This document shows positions 8,651-16,918 of a DNA stretch of 55,847 bases, piece after piece; position 1 is the first letter of the stretch, and every line of letters begins with the position of its first letter. The position numbers were made by a program, and so were the translations under genes. Source of the DNA: Chitinophagaceae bacterium (GTDB lineage: Bacteria; Bacteroidota; Bacteroidia; Chitinophagales; Chitinophagaceae); contig JACMLY010000147.1 of assembly GCA_014379345.1 (NCBI GenBank), forward strand, positions 1 to 55,847, given 5' to 3'. Under the pieces are notes generated by a model. The model was not told the origin of the DNA. It saw nothing but the letters and a program-made list of their open reading frames with translations, and made no database searches.

Positions 8651-9651
8651 TGATCAATAGCTTCATTATCTTCTTCAGCGCCGAATTCTGTTTTTACTTC
8701 GGCTGACTCAATTCCTGTTTCATTCAGGTAACGGCTGAAGGCAGATTGGAAACCATGAGTAACAAAAACTTTTTGTGCGCCGGTGGCTTTAACTGTTTGC
8801 AGCAGGCCATTCCAGTCTGCATGATCGCTCAGCACAAAACCAGCATCAGCATTTTTACGGCGCACATTTCCGCGAACCTGCATCCAACCGCTGCAGATGC
8901 CGATGGCATAGGGTGAGAAGCGTTTGATCCAGGTAGAACTTTCTGCAGAAGATGGAGCAATAACTACCTGTCCCCGGTAAATTTCTTTGGGAGCATCCTG
9001 CCATACGCGCTCCACTTCGGGCAATTGCCATCCTGCTTTTACAAGGGCCTGGTGAGCATTCCAGACAGCACCGTGTAAAAATATTTTTTTACCTGTTTCC
9101 GCAAGGGGTTGTAGCAAACGTTGTGCTTTGCCTAAACTGTAGGCAATGAGTACGGAGGTCTTTTCTTCTTCACAATTTTGAATGATCCAGTCTTTGATAT
9201 TCTGATAGATCTCCGATTGGGGTTTCCAATTATAAATGGGTAATCCGAATGTGGATTCAGTGATGAATGTATTGCACTGCACTGGCTCAAAGGCGCTGCT
9301 GATACCATCATCTTCTGTTTTGTAATCACCGCTCACCACCCATACTTCCCCTTTGTATTCAACCCTTATTTGTGAAGAACCGATCATGTGGCCCGCAGGG
9401 TGTAAAGAAACCTGTACACCATTCAAGACCCTGTTTGCATTCCAGCCGATACTTTCATAACTGTTATCACCCAGTCGCAATTGTAAAAGGGGTTTTGTAT
9501 CATGATGACATAAATAATATTGATGGCCCCCACGTGCATGATCGCTGTGGGCATGTGTGATGATGGCCTTTGGCACTGGCTTCCAGGGATCAATATAAAA
9601 TTGACCCTGCGGGCAGCAAAGACCTTTGTCGGTGAATTCAATGAGTGGCAT
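8644..9651 (-). CDS. Ligase-associated DNA damage response exonuclease (MBL/beta-CASP fold)
   Basis: 335 residues. The metallo-beta-lactamase zinc motif is THAHSDH (H33, H35, D37, H38), followed by further MBL signatures (HPAGHMIGS, SGDYKTEDDG) and the C-terminal beta-CASP-like motifs VLSDHADW and VTHG. The family acts as a DNA exonuclease of the SNM1/Pso2 type and is a defined partner of the Lhr-type helicase, the ATP-dependent ligase and PdeM. First gene of the repair block in transcription order. The last codons and the stop codon lie within an inverted repeat, so the native C-terminus may have been altered by repeat insertion. Confidence 0.93.
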   Translation of the reverse strand: MPLIEFTDKGLCCPQGQFYIDPWKPVPKAIITHAHSDHARGGHQYYLCHHDTKPLLQLRLGDNSYESIGWNANRVLNGVQVSLHPAGHMIGSSQIRVEYKGEVWVVSGDYKTEDDGISSAFEPVQCNTFITESTFGLPIYNWKPQSEIYQNIKDWIIQNCEEEKTSVLIAYSLGKAQRLLQPLAETGKKIFLHGAVWNAHQALVKAGWQLPEVERVWQDAPKEIYRGQVVIAPSSAESSTWIKRFSPYAIGICSGWMQVRGNVRRKNADAGFVLSDHADWNGLLQTVKATGAQKVFVTHGFQSAFSRYLNETGIESAEVKTEFGAEEDNEAIDQV

Positions 9652-9757
9652 ATTAGGGTGATTTCCTATAATAAATCTAAAACATTCGTGCCAGGATAAA
9701 GTTCATCACAGAATATACGTTCTCTAATGGCAGATGACGATTGGTTGGAAAGAGATT

Positions 9758-9825
9758 TGCCACGAATTACATGAATTAACACGAATTTTTTCTTCTTGCC
9801 TTTTAATTCGTGCTAATTCGTGGCA
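9758..9825. repeat. TGCCACGAATT-family palindrome
   Basis: Inverted repeat from TGCCACGAATTACATGAATT to GCTAATTCGTGGCA, located between the exonuclease and the periplasmic-binding protein gene. Same family as the copies at 32436-32496 and 50766-50826. It lies just past the stop codon of the gene at 9833 and could form a termination hairpin. Confidence 0.75.
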
Positions 9826-9832
9826 GAAAGTT

Positions 9833-11011
9833 TTAGTACACAGCTCGCACAACCCCATCTATTTTTTTAACGAAATACAATTTCTTATTCTCGAAATAAT
9901 CCAGCGTCATTGTTTTTTTATCGAGAACGGGCTGAATGTCGAATTGGGTGAAGAGCAAATATTTTTTGTCTGATAAGCTGGAATTAATATTCTCTTTATG
10001 CTGTATGAGTAGTTTGCCAAAATGATACATTGTTTCATAACCCCTGTATACCATATCAGACGGCCTCGAATAGAACCTTGTTTTAAAAACTTGCTGAATC
10101 AGATTGGCATTTCTATCTTCCGGCGCAATATAAAAAGGCGTGCTGTAATAAATTTCCAGGTCTTTATATTCAGATCTTGTAAAATCAGCGCCATCCCAGG
10201 TAGGCATGCCGAATACCGTGGTGGCATGTGTTGCATTTAAAGTAGCGAGTTGCTGGCAAATCCGCTGAGCAAAATTAATATCAAGACTACCGGCAATAGC
10301 CGCCGTTGTTTTATCGGCGTTAAGATGTGGTGATAATTGCTGCGGCGTAAAGTTTTCATCCAATACCACATATTTTAATTTCAATGGCACAGATGCTGTT
10401 GTTTTTTCAATCTCCTTGAAATAATCTGTCAGGCGATCTTCCTGCTGGCCTTTTTTTCTAAATACAATAATGGGCGAGAGGGCAAAATTCTTTTGTAAAA
10501 AACGATACAAACCTTCACAATGCGTTTTAAGTGTAGAATTTAGAATGACAAAATTCGGATTGTTGGTAACGCCTGCATCGTTCGGAAAGTTAACATTGAT
10601 AAAAGGGATATTTTTCCTGGCAGCAGAATCAGCCAGCAATTTTGCTTCGTATGCGGTTACATGCCCAATGATCATGTCCATTTTTTTCAATGAATCACTC
10701 TTAACGATATCATCGAATCGTGGAGAAGAGGCCCTGGTGTCATAAACATGGATTTCCAGCATCGCTCCTTCTTTTTGTAAGGAATCAATTGCAAGCTGGG
10801 CACCCTCATAAAATTCAAGCCCTGCATTCATGAAGCGGGGAAATGTTTTGCCGAACCGGTAAGTTTCGGTAGCATCAAATGCCGAGTCTAAGTACAGAGG
10901 GGTGAAAATGGCAATATGAAAACGGCGGAACACAGAATCTTTTTGAGAAAAGGCGGGGATTGCTTGAATGAAAACCAATAAAACGATCAGACCTGCTTTC
11001 ATTCTTTTCAT
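9833..11011 (-). CDS. Periplasmic binding protein type 1 (ABC-transporter substrate-binding-like)
   Basis: 392 residues with a signal peptide (about 1-22, ending AFSQ). The two-lobed Leu/Ile/Val-binding-like fold is suggested by an early strand (HIAIFTPLYLDSAF), the YEGAQLAIDSLQKEG helix and the later MDMIIGHVTAYEAKLLADSAARKNIPFINV segment. In Bacteroidota such proteins often occur without ABC permease partners, and none is present here, so transport is not shown. It follows guaA by 30 bp on the same strand and is probably co-transcribed with it. The ligand is unknown. Confidence 0.7.
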   Translation of the reverse strand: MKRMKAGLIVLLVFIQAIPAFSQKDSVFRRFHIAIFTPLYLDSAFDATETYRFGKTFPRFMNAGLEFYEGAQLAIDSLQKEGAMLEIHVYDTRASSPRFDDIVKSDSLKKMDMIIGHVTAYEAKLLADSAARKNIPFINVNFPNDAGVTNNPNFVILNSTLKTHCEGLYRFLQKNFALSPIIVFRKKGQQEDRLTDYFKEIEKTTASVPLKLKYVVLDENFTPQQLSPHLNADKTTAAIAGSLDINFAQRICQQLATLNATHATTVFGMPTWDGADFTRSEYKDLEIYYSTPFYIAPEDRNANLIQQVFKTRFYSRPSDMVYRGYETMYHFGKLLIQHKENINSSLSDKKYLLFTQFDIQPVLDKKTMTLDYFENKKLYFVKKIDGVVRAVY

Positions 11012-11041
11012 AGTGATTCTACTTTATGAGCCTTAAGACGC

Positions 11042-12574
11042 TTACTCCCATTCTATCGTTGCAGGCGGTTTGCTGCTAATATCGTACACCACCCTGTTAA
11101 TACCTTTAACGTTGTTGATAATATCGTTCGAAATATGTGCCAGAAACTCGTAGGGAAGGTGAGCCCAATCCGCTGTCATGCCATCAACAGAGGTAACTGC
11201 GCGTAATGCCAAAGTAAATTCGTAGGTTCTTTCATCACCCATCACTCCTACACTTTTTACGGGCAGCAAAATAGCACCTGCCTGCCATACCTGATCATAC
11301 AGTTTATGTTCCTTCAACCCTTGTACATAGCGATGATCTGCTTCCTGTAACAATTGAACTTTTTCCGGCGTGATCTCGCCCAATATTCTTATCGCGAGAC
11401 CTGGTCCCGGAAAAGGATGGCGTTGTAAAAGATCATTGGGAATACCGAGTTCACGGCCTACGCGTCTTACCTCATCTTTGAATAAAGAACGCAGGGGCTC
11501 TACCAGTTCCAGGTGCATTATATCGGGCAATCCGCCAACATTGTGGTGCGATTTGATCATTACGGAAGGACCGTGAACGGAAACGCTTTCAATCACGTCG
11601 GGATAAATAGTGCCCTGCCCAAGCAGTCCGATGCCTTCCACTTTTTTGGCTTCCTCCTGGAAAACATCTATGAACAATCTGCCAATGGTTTTACGTTTAG
11701 CTTCCGGATCGGTCTTACCTTTCAACTCCCCGTAGAATAACTCTTTCGCGTCAACTCCTTTGACGTTTAATCCAATGCTTTTGTAGGTGGCGAGAACCTG
11801 TTCAAATTCATCCTTTCGTAAAACGCCATTGTCAACAAAAATTCCATACAGCCGATCGCCGATCGCTTTGTGGATCAGCGTGGCAGCAACGGTTGAATCA
11901 ACCCCGCCACTGAGTGCCATGATCACTTTGCGGTCGCCGATCTTTTTCGTTAATGCATCAACGGTATCGGTTATGAAATGGGCCGGTGTCCAATCCTGCT
12001 TACAGCCGCAGATATTAACCAGAAAGTTTTTCAGTATCTTTTTTCCTTCGATGGAATGATATACTTCCGGATGAAACTGTACTCCATACAGCACCTGTCC
12101 CTCCCCATTTTTTTTGAAGGCGGCGATGGGAATGCTTTCGGTGGTAGCAAGCAATTCGAAATTATCAGGCAACTCAAGAATGGTGTCGGCATGACTCATC
12201 CATACCTGGCTGGTGGGTGTAATATCTTTTAATAAAATATCGTTTTTTGCTGCGTGCAAGAAAGCTCTTCCGTATTCGCGCTTATTGCTTTTTTCAACCC
12301 GCCCCCCGAATTGTTTTGCGGTCAGCTGGGCCCCGTAACAAATTCCCAGCACTGGTAATCGCTCATGCATCGAACGAACATCTACCTGCGGGGCATTACT
12401 ATCATTCACTGAAAATGGTGACCCGGATAAGATGATGCCTTTGAGGGAAGGATCAAATTCAATTTTTTTATGGTAAGGAACAATTTCGCAATAAACATTG
12501 GCTTCCCTGACAGCACGGGCGATTAATTGGGTATACTGAGAACCGAAATCAAGAATGAGTATCTTTTCCGTCAT
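11042..12574 (-). CDS. guaA: GMP synthase (glutamine-hydrolysing)
   Basis: 510 residues, normal length. The N-terminal class I amidotransferase has the nucleophile in GICYGAQ (Cys79) with the His/Glu pair in QFHPE (168, 170). The ATP-pyrophosphatase P-loop is SGGVDS (222-227), and the C-terminal dimerisation domain ends KPPATIEWE, the usual GuaA tail. It converts XMP, glutamine and ATP to GMP in the cytoplasm, the last step of guanine nucleotide synthesis. The ATG at 12574 is seven bases downstream of a TACCTTCG -7-like box. No nearby purine genes. Confidence 0.98.
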   Translation of the reverse strand: MTEKILILDFGSQYTQLIARAVREANVYCEIVPYHKKIEFDPSLKGIILSGSPFSVNDSNAPQVDVRSMHERLPVLGICYGAQLTAKQFGGRVEKSNKREYGRAFLHAAKNDILLKDITPTSQVWMSHADTILELPDNFELLATTESIPIAAFKKNGEGQVLYGVQFHPEVYHSIEGKKILKNFLVNICGCKQDWTPAHFITDTVDALTKKIGDRKVIMALSGGVDSTVAATLIHKAIGDRLYGIFVDNGVLRKDEFEQVLATYKSIGLNVKGVDAKELFYGELKGKTDPEAKRKTIGRLFIDVFQEEAKKVEGIGLLGQGTIYPDVIESVSVHGPSVMIKSHHNVGGLPDIMHLELVEPLRSLFKDEVRRVGRELGIPNDLLQRHPFPGPGLAIRILGEITPEKVQLLQEADHRYVQGLKEHKLYDQVWQAGAILLPVKSVGVMGDERTYEFTLALRAVTSVDGMTADWAHLPYEFLAHISNDIINNVKGINRVVYDISSKPPATIEWE

Positions 12575-12581
12575 GGTGGGG

Positions 12582-12589
12582 CGAAGGTA
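12582..12589 (-). promoter_or_regulatory. Putative -7 box of guaA
   Basis: The minus strand reads TACCTTCG, one mismatch from TAnnTTTG, seven bases before the guaA ATG. It implies a very short leader. No convincing -33 TTTG was found. Confidence 0.3.
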
Positions 12590-12741
12590 ATTTGAAATTG
12601 GGAAACTCGATGCTGGATTCTGGATACTGGATACCAGATACTGATGCTGTGAGCATCTGTAACCCGAAAAAGGAGATGGTCGTCAAATCAGTTTTTGTAA
12701 ATCGGCATTATTTATCAACTTTTGTTTTCTAAATCGATCAC

Positions 12742-13467
12742 ATGAAAAAATATATTTTCGCGGCGGTTATTGTCGTGTTGTTTTTAAGTTCCTGCAATTT
12801 TATCGGCGGCAAACGTGTTGAAGGTAGCGGCAATGTAACTACACAGGACCGTTCTGTCACTGGCTTCTCAGCCATACATTCTTCAGGATTTTTTGATGTG
12901 TACCTCTCTGCCGGCGCTTCCCAATCGGTTCGTATTGAAGGGGACGATAATCTTCATTCGTATGTAGAAACCAGGTTGGATGGGAGTGAATTGGAAATTG
13001 ATACCAAAGACGGATACAACTTGCGTCCCAGTAAAGGGATAAAGATTTATATCACTTCGCCTGATTTCACGAGGGTCCGCTTATCAGGATCGGGCGATAT
13101 CGTAAGTCAGAACCAGATCAGCGGAAAGGATAAAATCGAACTTTCCGTTTCAGGTAGCGGAAATATCAAGGTCAATCTCAATGCACCCGCAGTTGAATCG
13201 GAAATGTCGGGCAGTGGCGATATCAACCTGTCTGGTGAAGCCAAAAAATTTGAAGGCAAACTGAGCGGAAGTGGAAATATCCGGGCTATGGATCTGAAAA
13301 CGGAAGAAACATCCATCCGCATTTCAGGCAGCGGCAATGCCGACGTGTTTGCCAGCGCAAAACTTGATGTAAGAGTTACAGGAAGCGGTGATGTACGATA
13401 CAGAGGAGGAGTAGAGCAGGTAACCAGCAATATTACCGGGAGTGGAAGTGTGAAGAAGATAGACTAA
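12742..13467 (+). CDS. Head GIN domain (DUF2807) lipoprotein
   Basis: 241 residues. It has a lipoprotein signal with the lipobox in FLSSCN (Cys18), then a right-handed beta-helix-like body in which GSG(D/N)I motifs recur every 15-25 residues (for example SGSGDIV, SGSGNIK, SGSGDIN, SGSGNIR). This is the DUF2807 'putative auto-transporter adhesin, head GIN' domain, abundant in Bacteroidota and thought to be an exposed outer-membrane protein of unknown function. It is a single plus-strand gene between minus-strand guaA and pbpC. The same GGCTAAT repeat word found elsewhere sits at its stop codon (about 13468-13480). Confidence 0.85.
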   Translation: MKKYIFAAVIVVLFLSSCNFIGGKRVEGSGNVTTQDRSVTGFSAIHSSGFFDVYLSAGASQSVRIEGDDNLHSYVETRLDGSELEIDTKDGYNLRPSKGIKIYITSPDFTRVRLSGSGDIVSQNQISGKDKIELSVSGSGNIKVNLNAPAVESEMSGSGDINLSGEAKKFEGKLSGSGNIRAMDLKTEETSIRISGSGNADVFASAKLDVRVTGSGDVRYRGGVEQVTSNITGSGSVKKID

Positions 13468-13484
13468 ATCGGCTAATTCTCACA

Positions 13485-15863
13485 TTAAAGGTTCACATAC
13501 TTCACCTGTATCCAGATATCCCTGTTCCTTCCCTTATCATCCGTGCATGAAATTTTCACGGGGCCTTCTTCCGGAACGAAGAATTGCTTTGTTTTAGCAT
13601 CGCTCGATTTATAAAAACGGTTATTAATATACCAATACACTTTGCTCACATCGTTGCCGGTATTGGTAGAGAGTTGCAACGCTTCGGGATTTTTTTTACT
13701 GATCAAATATTCAGAGCCGTTTTTTGGTGAAGTAATGGCGGGTCCGGCATCCCTGAATATTTTTTCACAATCGGGATTGTGTGTCGGCACTTTTTCATAT
13801 GCAATCCTTCGCTCCTCAAAATAAGCCTGCATATCGGGGGCAATAATTTTGTACATTTTCTTTTTATAGCCCGCCTCGGGCATGCAATTTTTACAATAGG
13901 AAATCCTTTCCTCTGCCGATATGATCATTTCCTGGATATTTTTACAGGATTGGGTGGTAGAAATCAAAGGAATAAAATAATCCATCACCGTATGCGTACA
14001 ATGATCCCCGGGCACTAAACCGGTCTCGGAACAAACAATCCTGGCATCGCAATCTTTTGGTTGAACAAACCATTCCTGGTCACTGTCGTAATCTATCGTA
14101 TTAAAGATCTTGAATAACAACGGCGTTGCAACATTCGCACCGCTTATCTCAGGAATTCCCAATCCTGAAAAATTGCCTACCCAAACACCTACCGTAAAAT
14201 TTTTGTTGTAGCCTATACTCCAGGCATCGCGGCGTCCATAAGAAGTGCCTGTTTTCCAGGCAATCTTGGGCATCCTTTCGGTGCTTTGCCAATTCAGTGG
14301 AAAATCGGGCCGGTTCACTTTTGATAAAGTTTCATTGATCATAAAAGTAGCAGCCGGGCTTAAGATCGTCAGACCGTGCACTAACCCGGTCTGACCGTCC
14401 CGGTCTGACCGGGTTAGTGCACGGTCTGTTTTATCGGTCAGACCGGGACGGTCAGACCGATAAAACAGCGGCTTCACATATTTCCCTTCATTCGCAAAAA
14501 TGGTATACAACCCCGTTAGTTCTTCCAGTGAGGCGCCGCATCCGCCCAGTATCATTGATAATCCTAATTTTTTCTGGTCTTTTTTTATTTGTTGAAAGCC
14601 GCATTGCGCCAGTTTTTGTACCAGTTTATCCTTTCCTAATATTCCCAGACCTTTAACAGCAGGTATATTGAGAGAATGTTCCAGTGCATGTTCCATCGAA
14701 ACATATCCATTGAACTGCTTATCATAATTTTCAGGGGCATATCCACCATAGTTTACGGCAACATCTGTTACAATTGCTTTCGGTGTCATCAAACCTTCAT
14801 CTATACACAATCCATACAGCAAGGGCTTCAGTGTACTGCCTGGTTGCCGGATAGCGGCGGCGCCATTCACCTGCCCTCCATCGGTGGTATCATAAAAATC
14901 AGCTGATCCGATATAGGTTATCACTTCATTTGTTTCATTATTGATGATAACCACAGCGGCATTCCTTATATTCTTTAGCGACAGATTCCTGGAATAATCC
15001 TGAACCAGTTTTTCTACCTTTAATTGGGTATTCAACTCAATATTGGTATGGATAATATCACCTCCCTGTTTTTTTAATTTATAAGCCAGCTGTGGGATCA
15101 TTTTAGGAACGCTACCCCGCGATGCCGTCAATGGTTCCCTGAGGGCATCCTGTATTTCTCTTGAGGTGAAAACTTTGTTGTAGGCAAATTTTTCAAGCCA
15201 GCGGTTTCTTTCCTGCACGATGAGCTCATTATTTTTTCCGATCACAAGCGATGATGGCCTGTTTGGAATGATCGATAAAGCGGTGATCTCTGCCAGGGAT
15301 AAATGATCGGGATTTTTTTTGAAGTAAAGGACAGAAGCCGCTTTTACGCCTTCAATGTTTCCACCGTAAGGAACAATGTTCAGGTACAATTGTAAGATCT
15401 CTTCCTTGCTGAATTTCCATTCCAGCTGAAAGGCACGAAATACCTCGATAAATTTATTGACATACGTTCTTGGCTTTGGTTCAAGTGCTTTTGCTACCTG
15501 CATCGTAATGGTTGATGCTCCTGATGTCCGTTTCCACCTGAATATGTTTTTTACAAACGCGCGTCCCATGGCAATAGGATTGACACCCGGGTGGTAAAAA
15601 AACTGTTTATCTTCTTTTTCTATGATCGTTTTTCTCAGTAATGGCGATATCTCATCAAGATCGGTTTTCATCCGCCATTTTTCATCACGGGTAAGAAATG
15701 CATGGATCACCTCGCCTTTATTATCGGTAATGATTGTTGAGTATTCTATTTTATCGGGTAAGGGGAAGATGACGTTGGATATGAAGAATAGAATGAATGC
15801 TGTTATTATTACAATTAATAATTGTTTGAAGAGTTTTTTAATATGGTGCATTCGGGTTGGCAT
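13485..15863 (-). CDS. pbpC: Penicillin-binding protein 1C (bifunctional glycosyltransferase/transpeptidase)
   Basis: 792 residues. An N-terminal membrane anchor (about 12-33) is followed by a GT51 glycosyltransferase with EDKQFFYHPG (Glu84 catalytic). The transpeptidase has S343-TLK, S397-LN and K537-TG, and a C-terminal BiPBP_C beta domain follows. It polymerises lipid II and cross-links peptidoglycan in the periplasm. Residues about 468-499, between the SxN and KTG motifs, are encoded by a two-hairpin palindromic element and are not expected in the family; the reading frame and downstream motifs stay intact. M1 and M5 are both possible starts, and the M1 codon is next to a GGTATGCC hairpin. 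The divergent neighbour is an alpha-2-macroglobulin gene, a known genomic partner of PBP1C. Confidence 0.95.
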   Translation of the reverse strand: MPTRMHHIKKLFKQLLIVIITAFILFFISNVIFPLPDKIEYSTIITDNKGEVIHAFLTRDEKWRMKTDLDEISPLLRKTIIEKEDKQFFYHPGVNPIAMGRAFVKNIFRWKRTSGASTITMQVAKALEPKPRTYVNKFIEVFRAFQLEWKFSKEEILQLYLNIVPYGGNIEGVKAASVLYFKKNPDHLSLAEITALSIIPNRPSSLVIGKNNELIVQERNRWLEKFAYNKVFTSREIQDALREPLTASRGSVPKMIPQLAYKLKKQGGDIIHTNIELNTQLKVEKLVQDYSRNLSLKNIRNAAVVIINNETNEVITYIGSADFYDTTDGGQVNGAAAIRQPGSTLKPLLYGLCIDEGLMTPKAIVTDVAVNYGGYAPENYDKQFNGYVSMEHALEHSLNIPAVKGLGILGKDKLVQKLAQCGFQQIKKDQKKLGLSMILGGCGASLEELTGLYTIFANEGKYVKPLFYRSDRPGLTDKTDRALTRSDRDGQTGLVHGLTILSPAATFMINETLSKVNRPDFPLNWQSTERMPKIAWKTGTSYGRRDAWSIGYNKNFTVGVWVGNFSGLGIPEISGANVATPLLFKIFNTIDYDSDQEWFVQPKDCDARIVCSETGLVPGDHCTHTVMDYFIPLISTTQSCKNIQEMIISAEERISYCKNCMPEAGYKKKMYKIIAPDMQAYFEERRIAYEKVPTHNPDCEKIFRDAGPAITSPKNGSEYLISKKNPEALQLSTNTGNDVSKVYWYINNRFYKSSDAKTKQFFVPEEGPVKISCTDDKGRNRDIWIQVKYVNL
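14370..14467. repeat. Two-hairpin palindromic element translated inside pbpC
   Basis: The first hairpin has 21-bp perfect arms at 14370-14390 and 14408-14428 (core CACTAACCCGGT). The second has 14-bp perfect arms at 14425-14438 and 14454-14467 (CTGTTTTATCGGTC). GGTCTGACC and GGTCAGACC words recur throughout. The element contributes about 33 codons without a stop or frameshift. Confidence 0.88.
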
Positions 15864-15872
15864 GCCATCGGA

Positions 15873-15903
15873 GGTATGCCATACCTGGAAGGTATGGCAT
15901 ACC
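15873..15903. repeat. REP-like hairpin, downstream side of RAYT
   Basis: GGTATGCCATACC, a 5-nt loop, then GGTATGGCATACC: perfect 13-bp arms. It lies 11 bp beyond the RAYT stop codon and next to the pbpC start. It shares the TATGCCATACC core with the hairpins at 16551-16581 and with the tandem array at 55631-55847. Confidence 0.88.
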
Positions 15904-15914
15904 TAAGCAGAGAC

Positions 15915-16502
15915 TTAAAAAATATTATTCAGCATTTCGTCATCAATAATCCTGTAAGAATCCTGATACAATGTTTTAGGATTTATATCCAATAATTGAA
16001 AAGCTAAAGCCTGATTGCAAAGAGTTCCATTCCGCAATCTAGTATAATCTTTAAAAGAAGAATAATCCCAATCTTCCATTTTTTTAACCAATCTGGCTTT
16101 CATAGGATTCTGATGATTGTAATGAAAACATATTTCCCCATAAAGTTTGCTTCCTTCAGATATACATTTGGCCTTTGTGTTTTGTTGAAACAGTGATCCG
16201 GTTGACTGATTTTGCTTATTGATAGCCTTGGCATAGGTCTGTAACAAGTTTCTTATACCTTCAGAAAGAATGTTTTTTTCAATAAGACCAACTCTTTTTG
16301 TTTGAATCGTTCTTTGGTCAACATGAATTAAAAAATGAAAATGGGTTGGCATAAGACAATAGTTCAATATGTCACAATGCGGTAAAATGAATTTTCGAAC
16401 TTTTCTTAAAAAGTAAATATAATTATCTGGTTTAAAAAAAACAGTGTGTTTGTTATTTCCTCTATTGTAGATATGATAGAGCTCATTTTCGTGGAATTCC
16501 AT
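15915..16502 (-). CDS. REP-associated tyrosine transposase (RAYT, Y1/HUH family)
   Basis: 195 residues. The HUH metal motif is PTHFHFLIHV (His54 and His56), the probable catalytic tyrosine is Tyr90 in QTYAKAIN, and the N-terminal YHIYNRGNNK matches IS200/IS605-type Y1 transposases of the RAYT group. RAYTs bind and nick REP hairpins on single-stranded DNA and are thought to disperse them. I start at ATG 16502; the in-frame upstream TTG (16511) adds three residues and is less likely. The protein appears complete, with no frameshift. Hairpins of matching sequence flank it on both sides, supporting a RAYT rather than a standard IS200 element. Confidence 0.9.
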   Translation of the reverse strand: MEFHENELYHIYNRGNNKHTVFFKPDNYIYFLRKVRKFILPHCDILNYCLMPTHFHFLIHVDQRTIQTKRVGLIEKNILSEGIRNLLQTYAKAINKQNQSTGSLFQQNTKAKCISEGSKLYGEICFHYNHQNPMKARLVKKMEDWDYSSFKDYTRLRNGTLCNQALAFQLLDINPKTLYQDSYRIIDDEMLNNIF

Positions 16503-16550
16503 AAGAAACAAAGTTTTTAAATGTTAGATATACAATAATCTCTCGAAGTA

Positions 16551-16633
16551 GGCATGCCATACCATGGAGGTATGGCATGCCTTGCAAGCTATAGGTATGC
16601 CACCCCTTGTCACAAGCTATGGCATACCTATAG
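16551..16633. repeat. Two REP-like hairpins, upstream side of RAYT
   Basis: Hairpin A: GGCATGCCATACC (16551-16563) paired with GGTATGGCATGCC (16569-16581). Hairpin B: CTATAGGTATGCC (16589-16601) paired with GGCATACCTATAG (16621-16633). Both have perfect 13-bp arms. The remaining gap, 16634-16918, holds the upstream region of the alpha-2-macroglobulin gene and no supported ORF. Confidence 0.88.
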
Positions 16634-16918
16634 AAGCCTGATGTTGTAATCCTCCTAAATGAATGATGAAAATCCCGCCAGTCAGTTGCCGATCTGCATA
16701 TAATTATATTAACAAACTCTTACACATCCCCATTTGTGCACTATGCAGCAATGTGTATCTTTCTGTAACAATTAAATTGTATGGACTCTTTGAGTCTGCC
16801 GCCATAGCTTCTTTTATAAAATCGCTGCTTTTTCTTCATTGGAAAGAACATCAAAAATTTTCCTCTCTTTTTTAATTTTAACCGAACTTCCAGCTACCAA
16901 ATTTCAACATACCCCTTT

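Larger units (their letters stand above)
15873..16633 (-). mobile_element. RAYT gene with flanking REP hairpins (REPtron-like unit)
   Basis: One Y1-type transposase gene bounded on its 3' side by one perfect hairpin and on its 5' side by two, all built on GGTATGCC/GGCATACC words. This is the arrangement of REP-associated tyrosine transposases. It lies between divergently oriented pbpC and the alpha-2-macroglobulin gene. Confidence 0.78.

Noticed and set aside
14370..14467. Frameshift or pseudogene in pbpC
   Set aside because: The frame continues through the element and the KTG motif and C-terminal domain remain intact.
16663..16875. ORF of 70 codons upstream of the alpha-2-macroglobulin gene
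   Set aside because: No signal, domain or promoter support; composition matches spacer DNA and it ends before the A2M start without any operon-like context.
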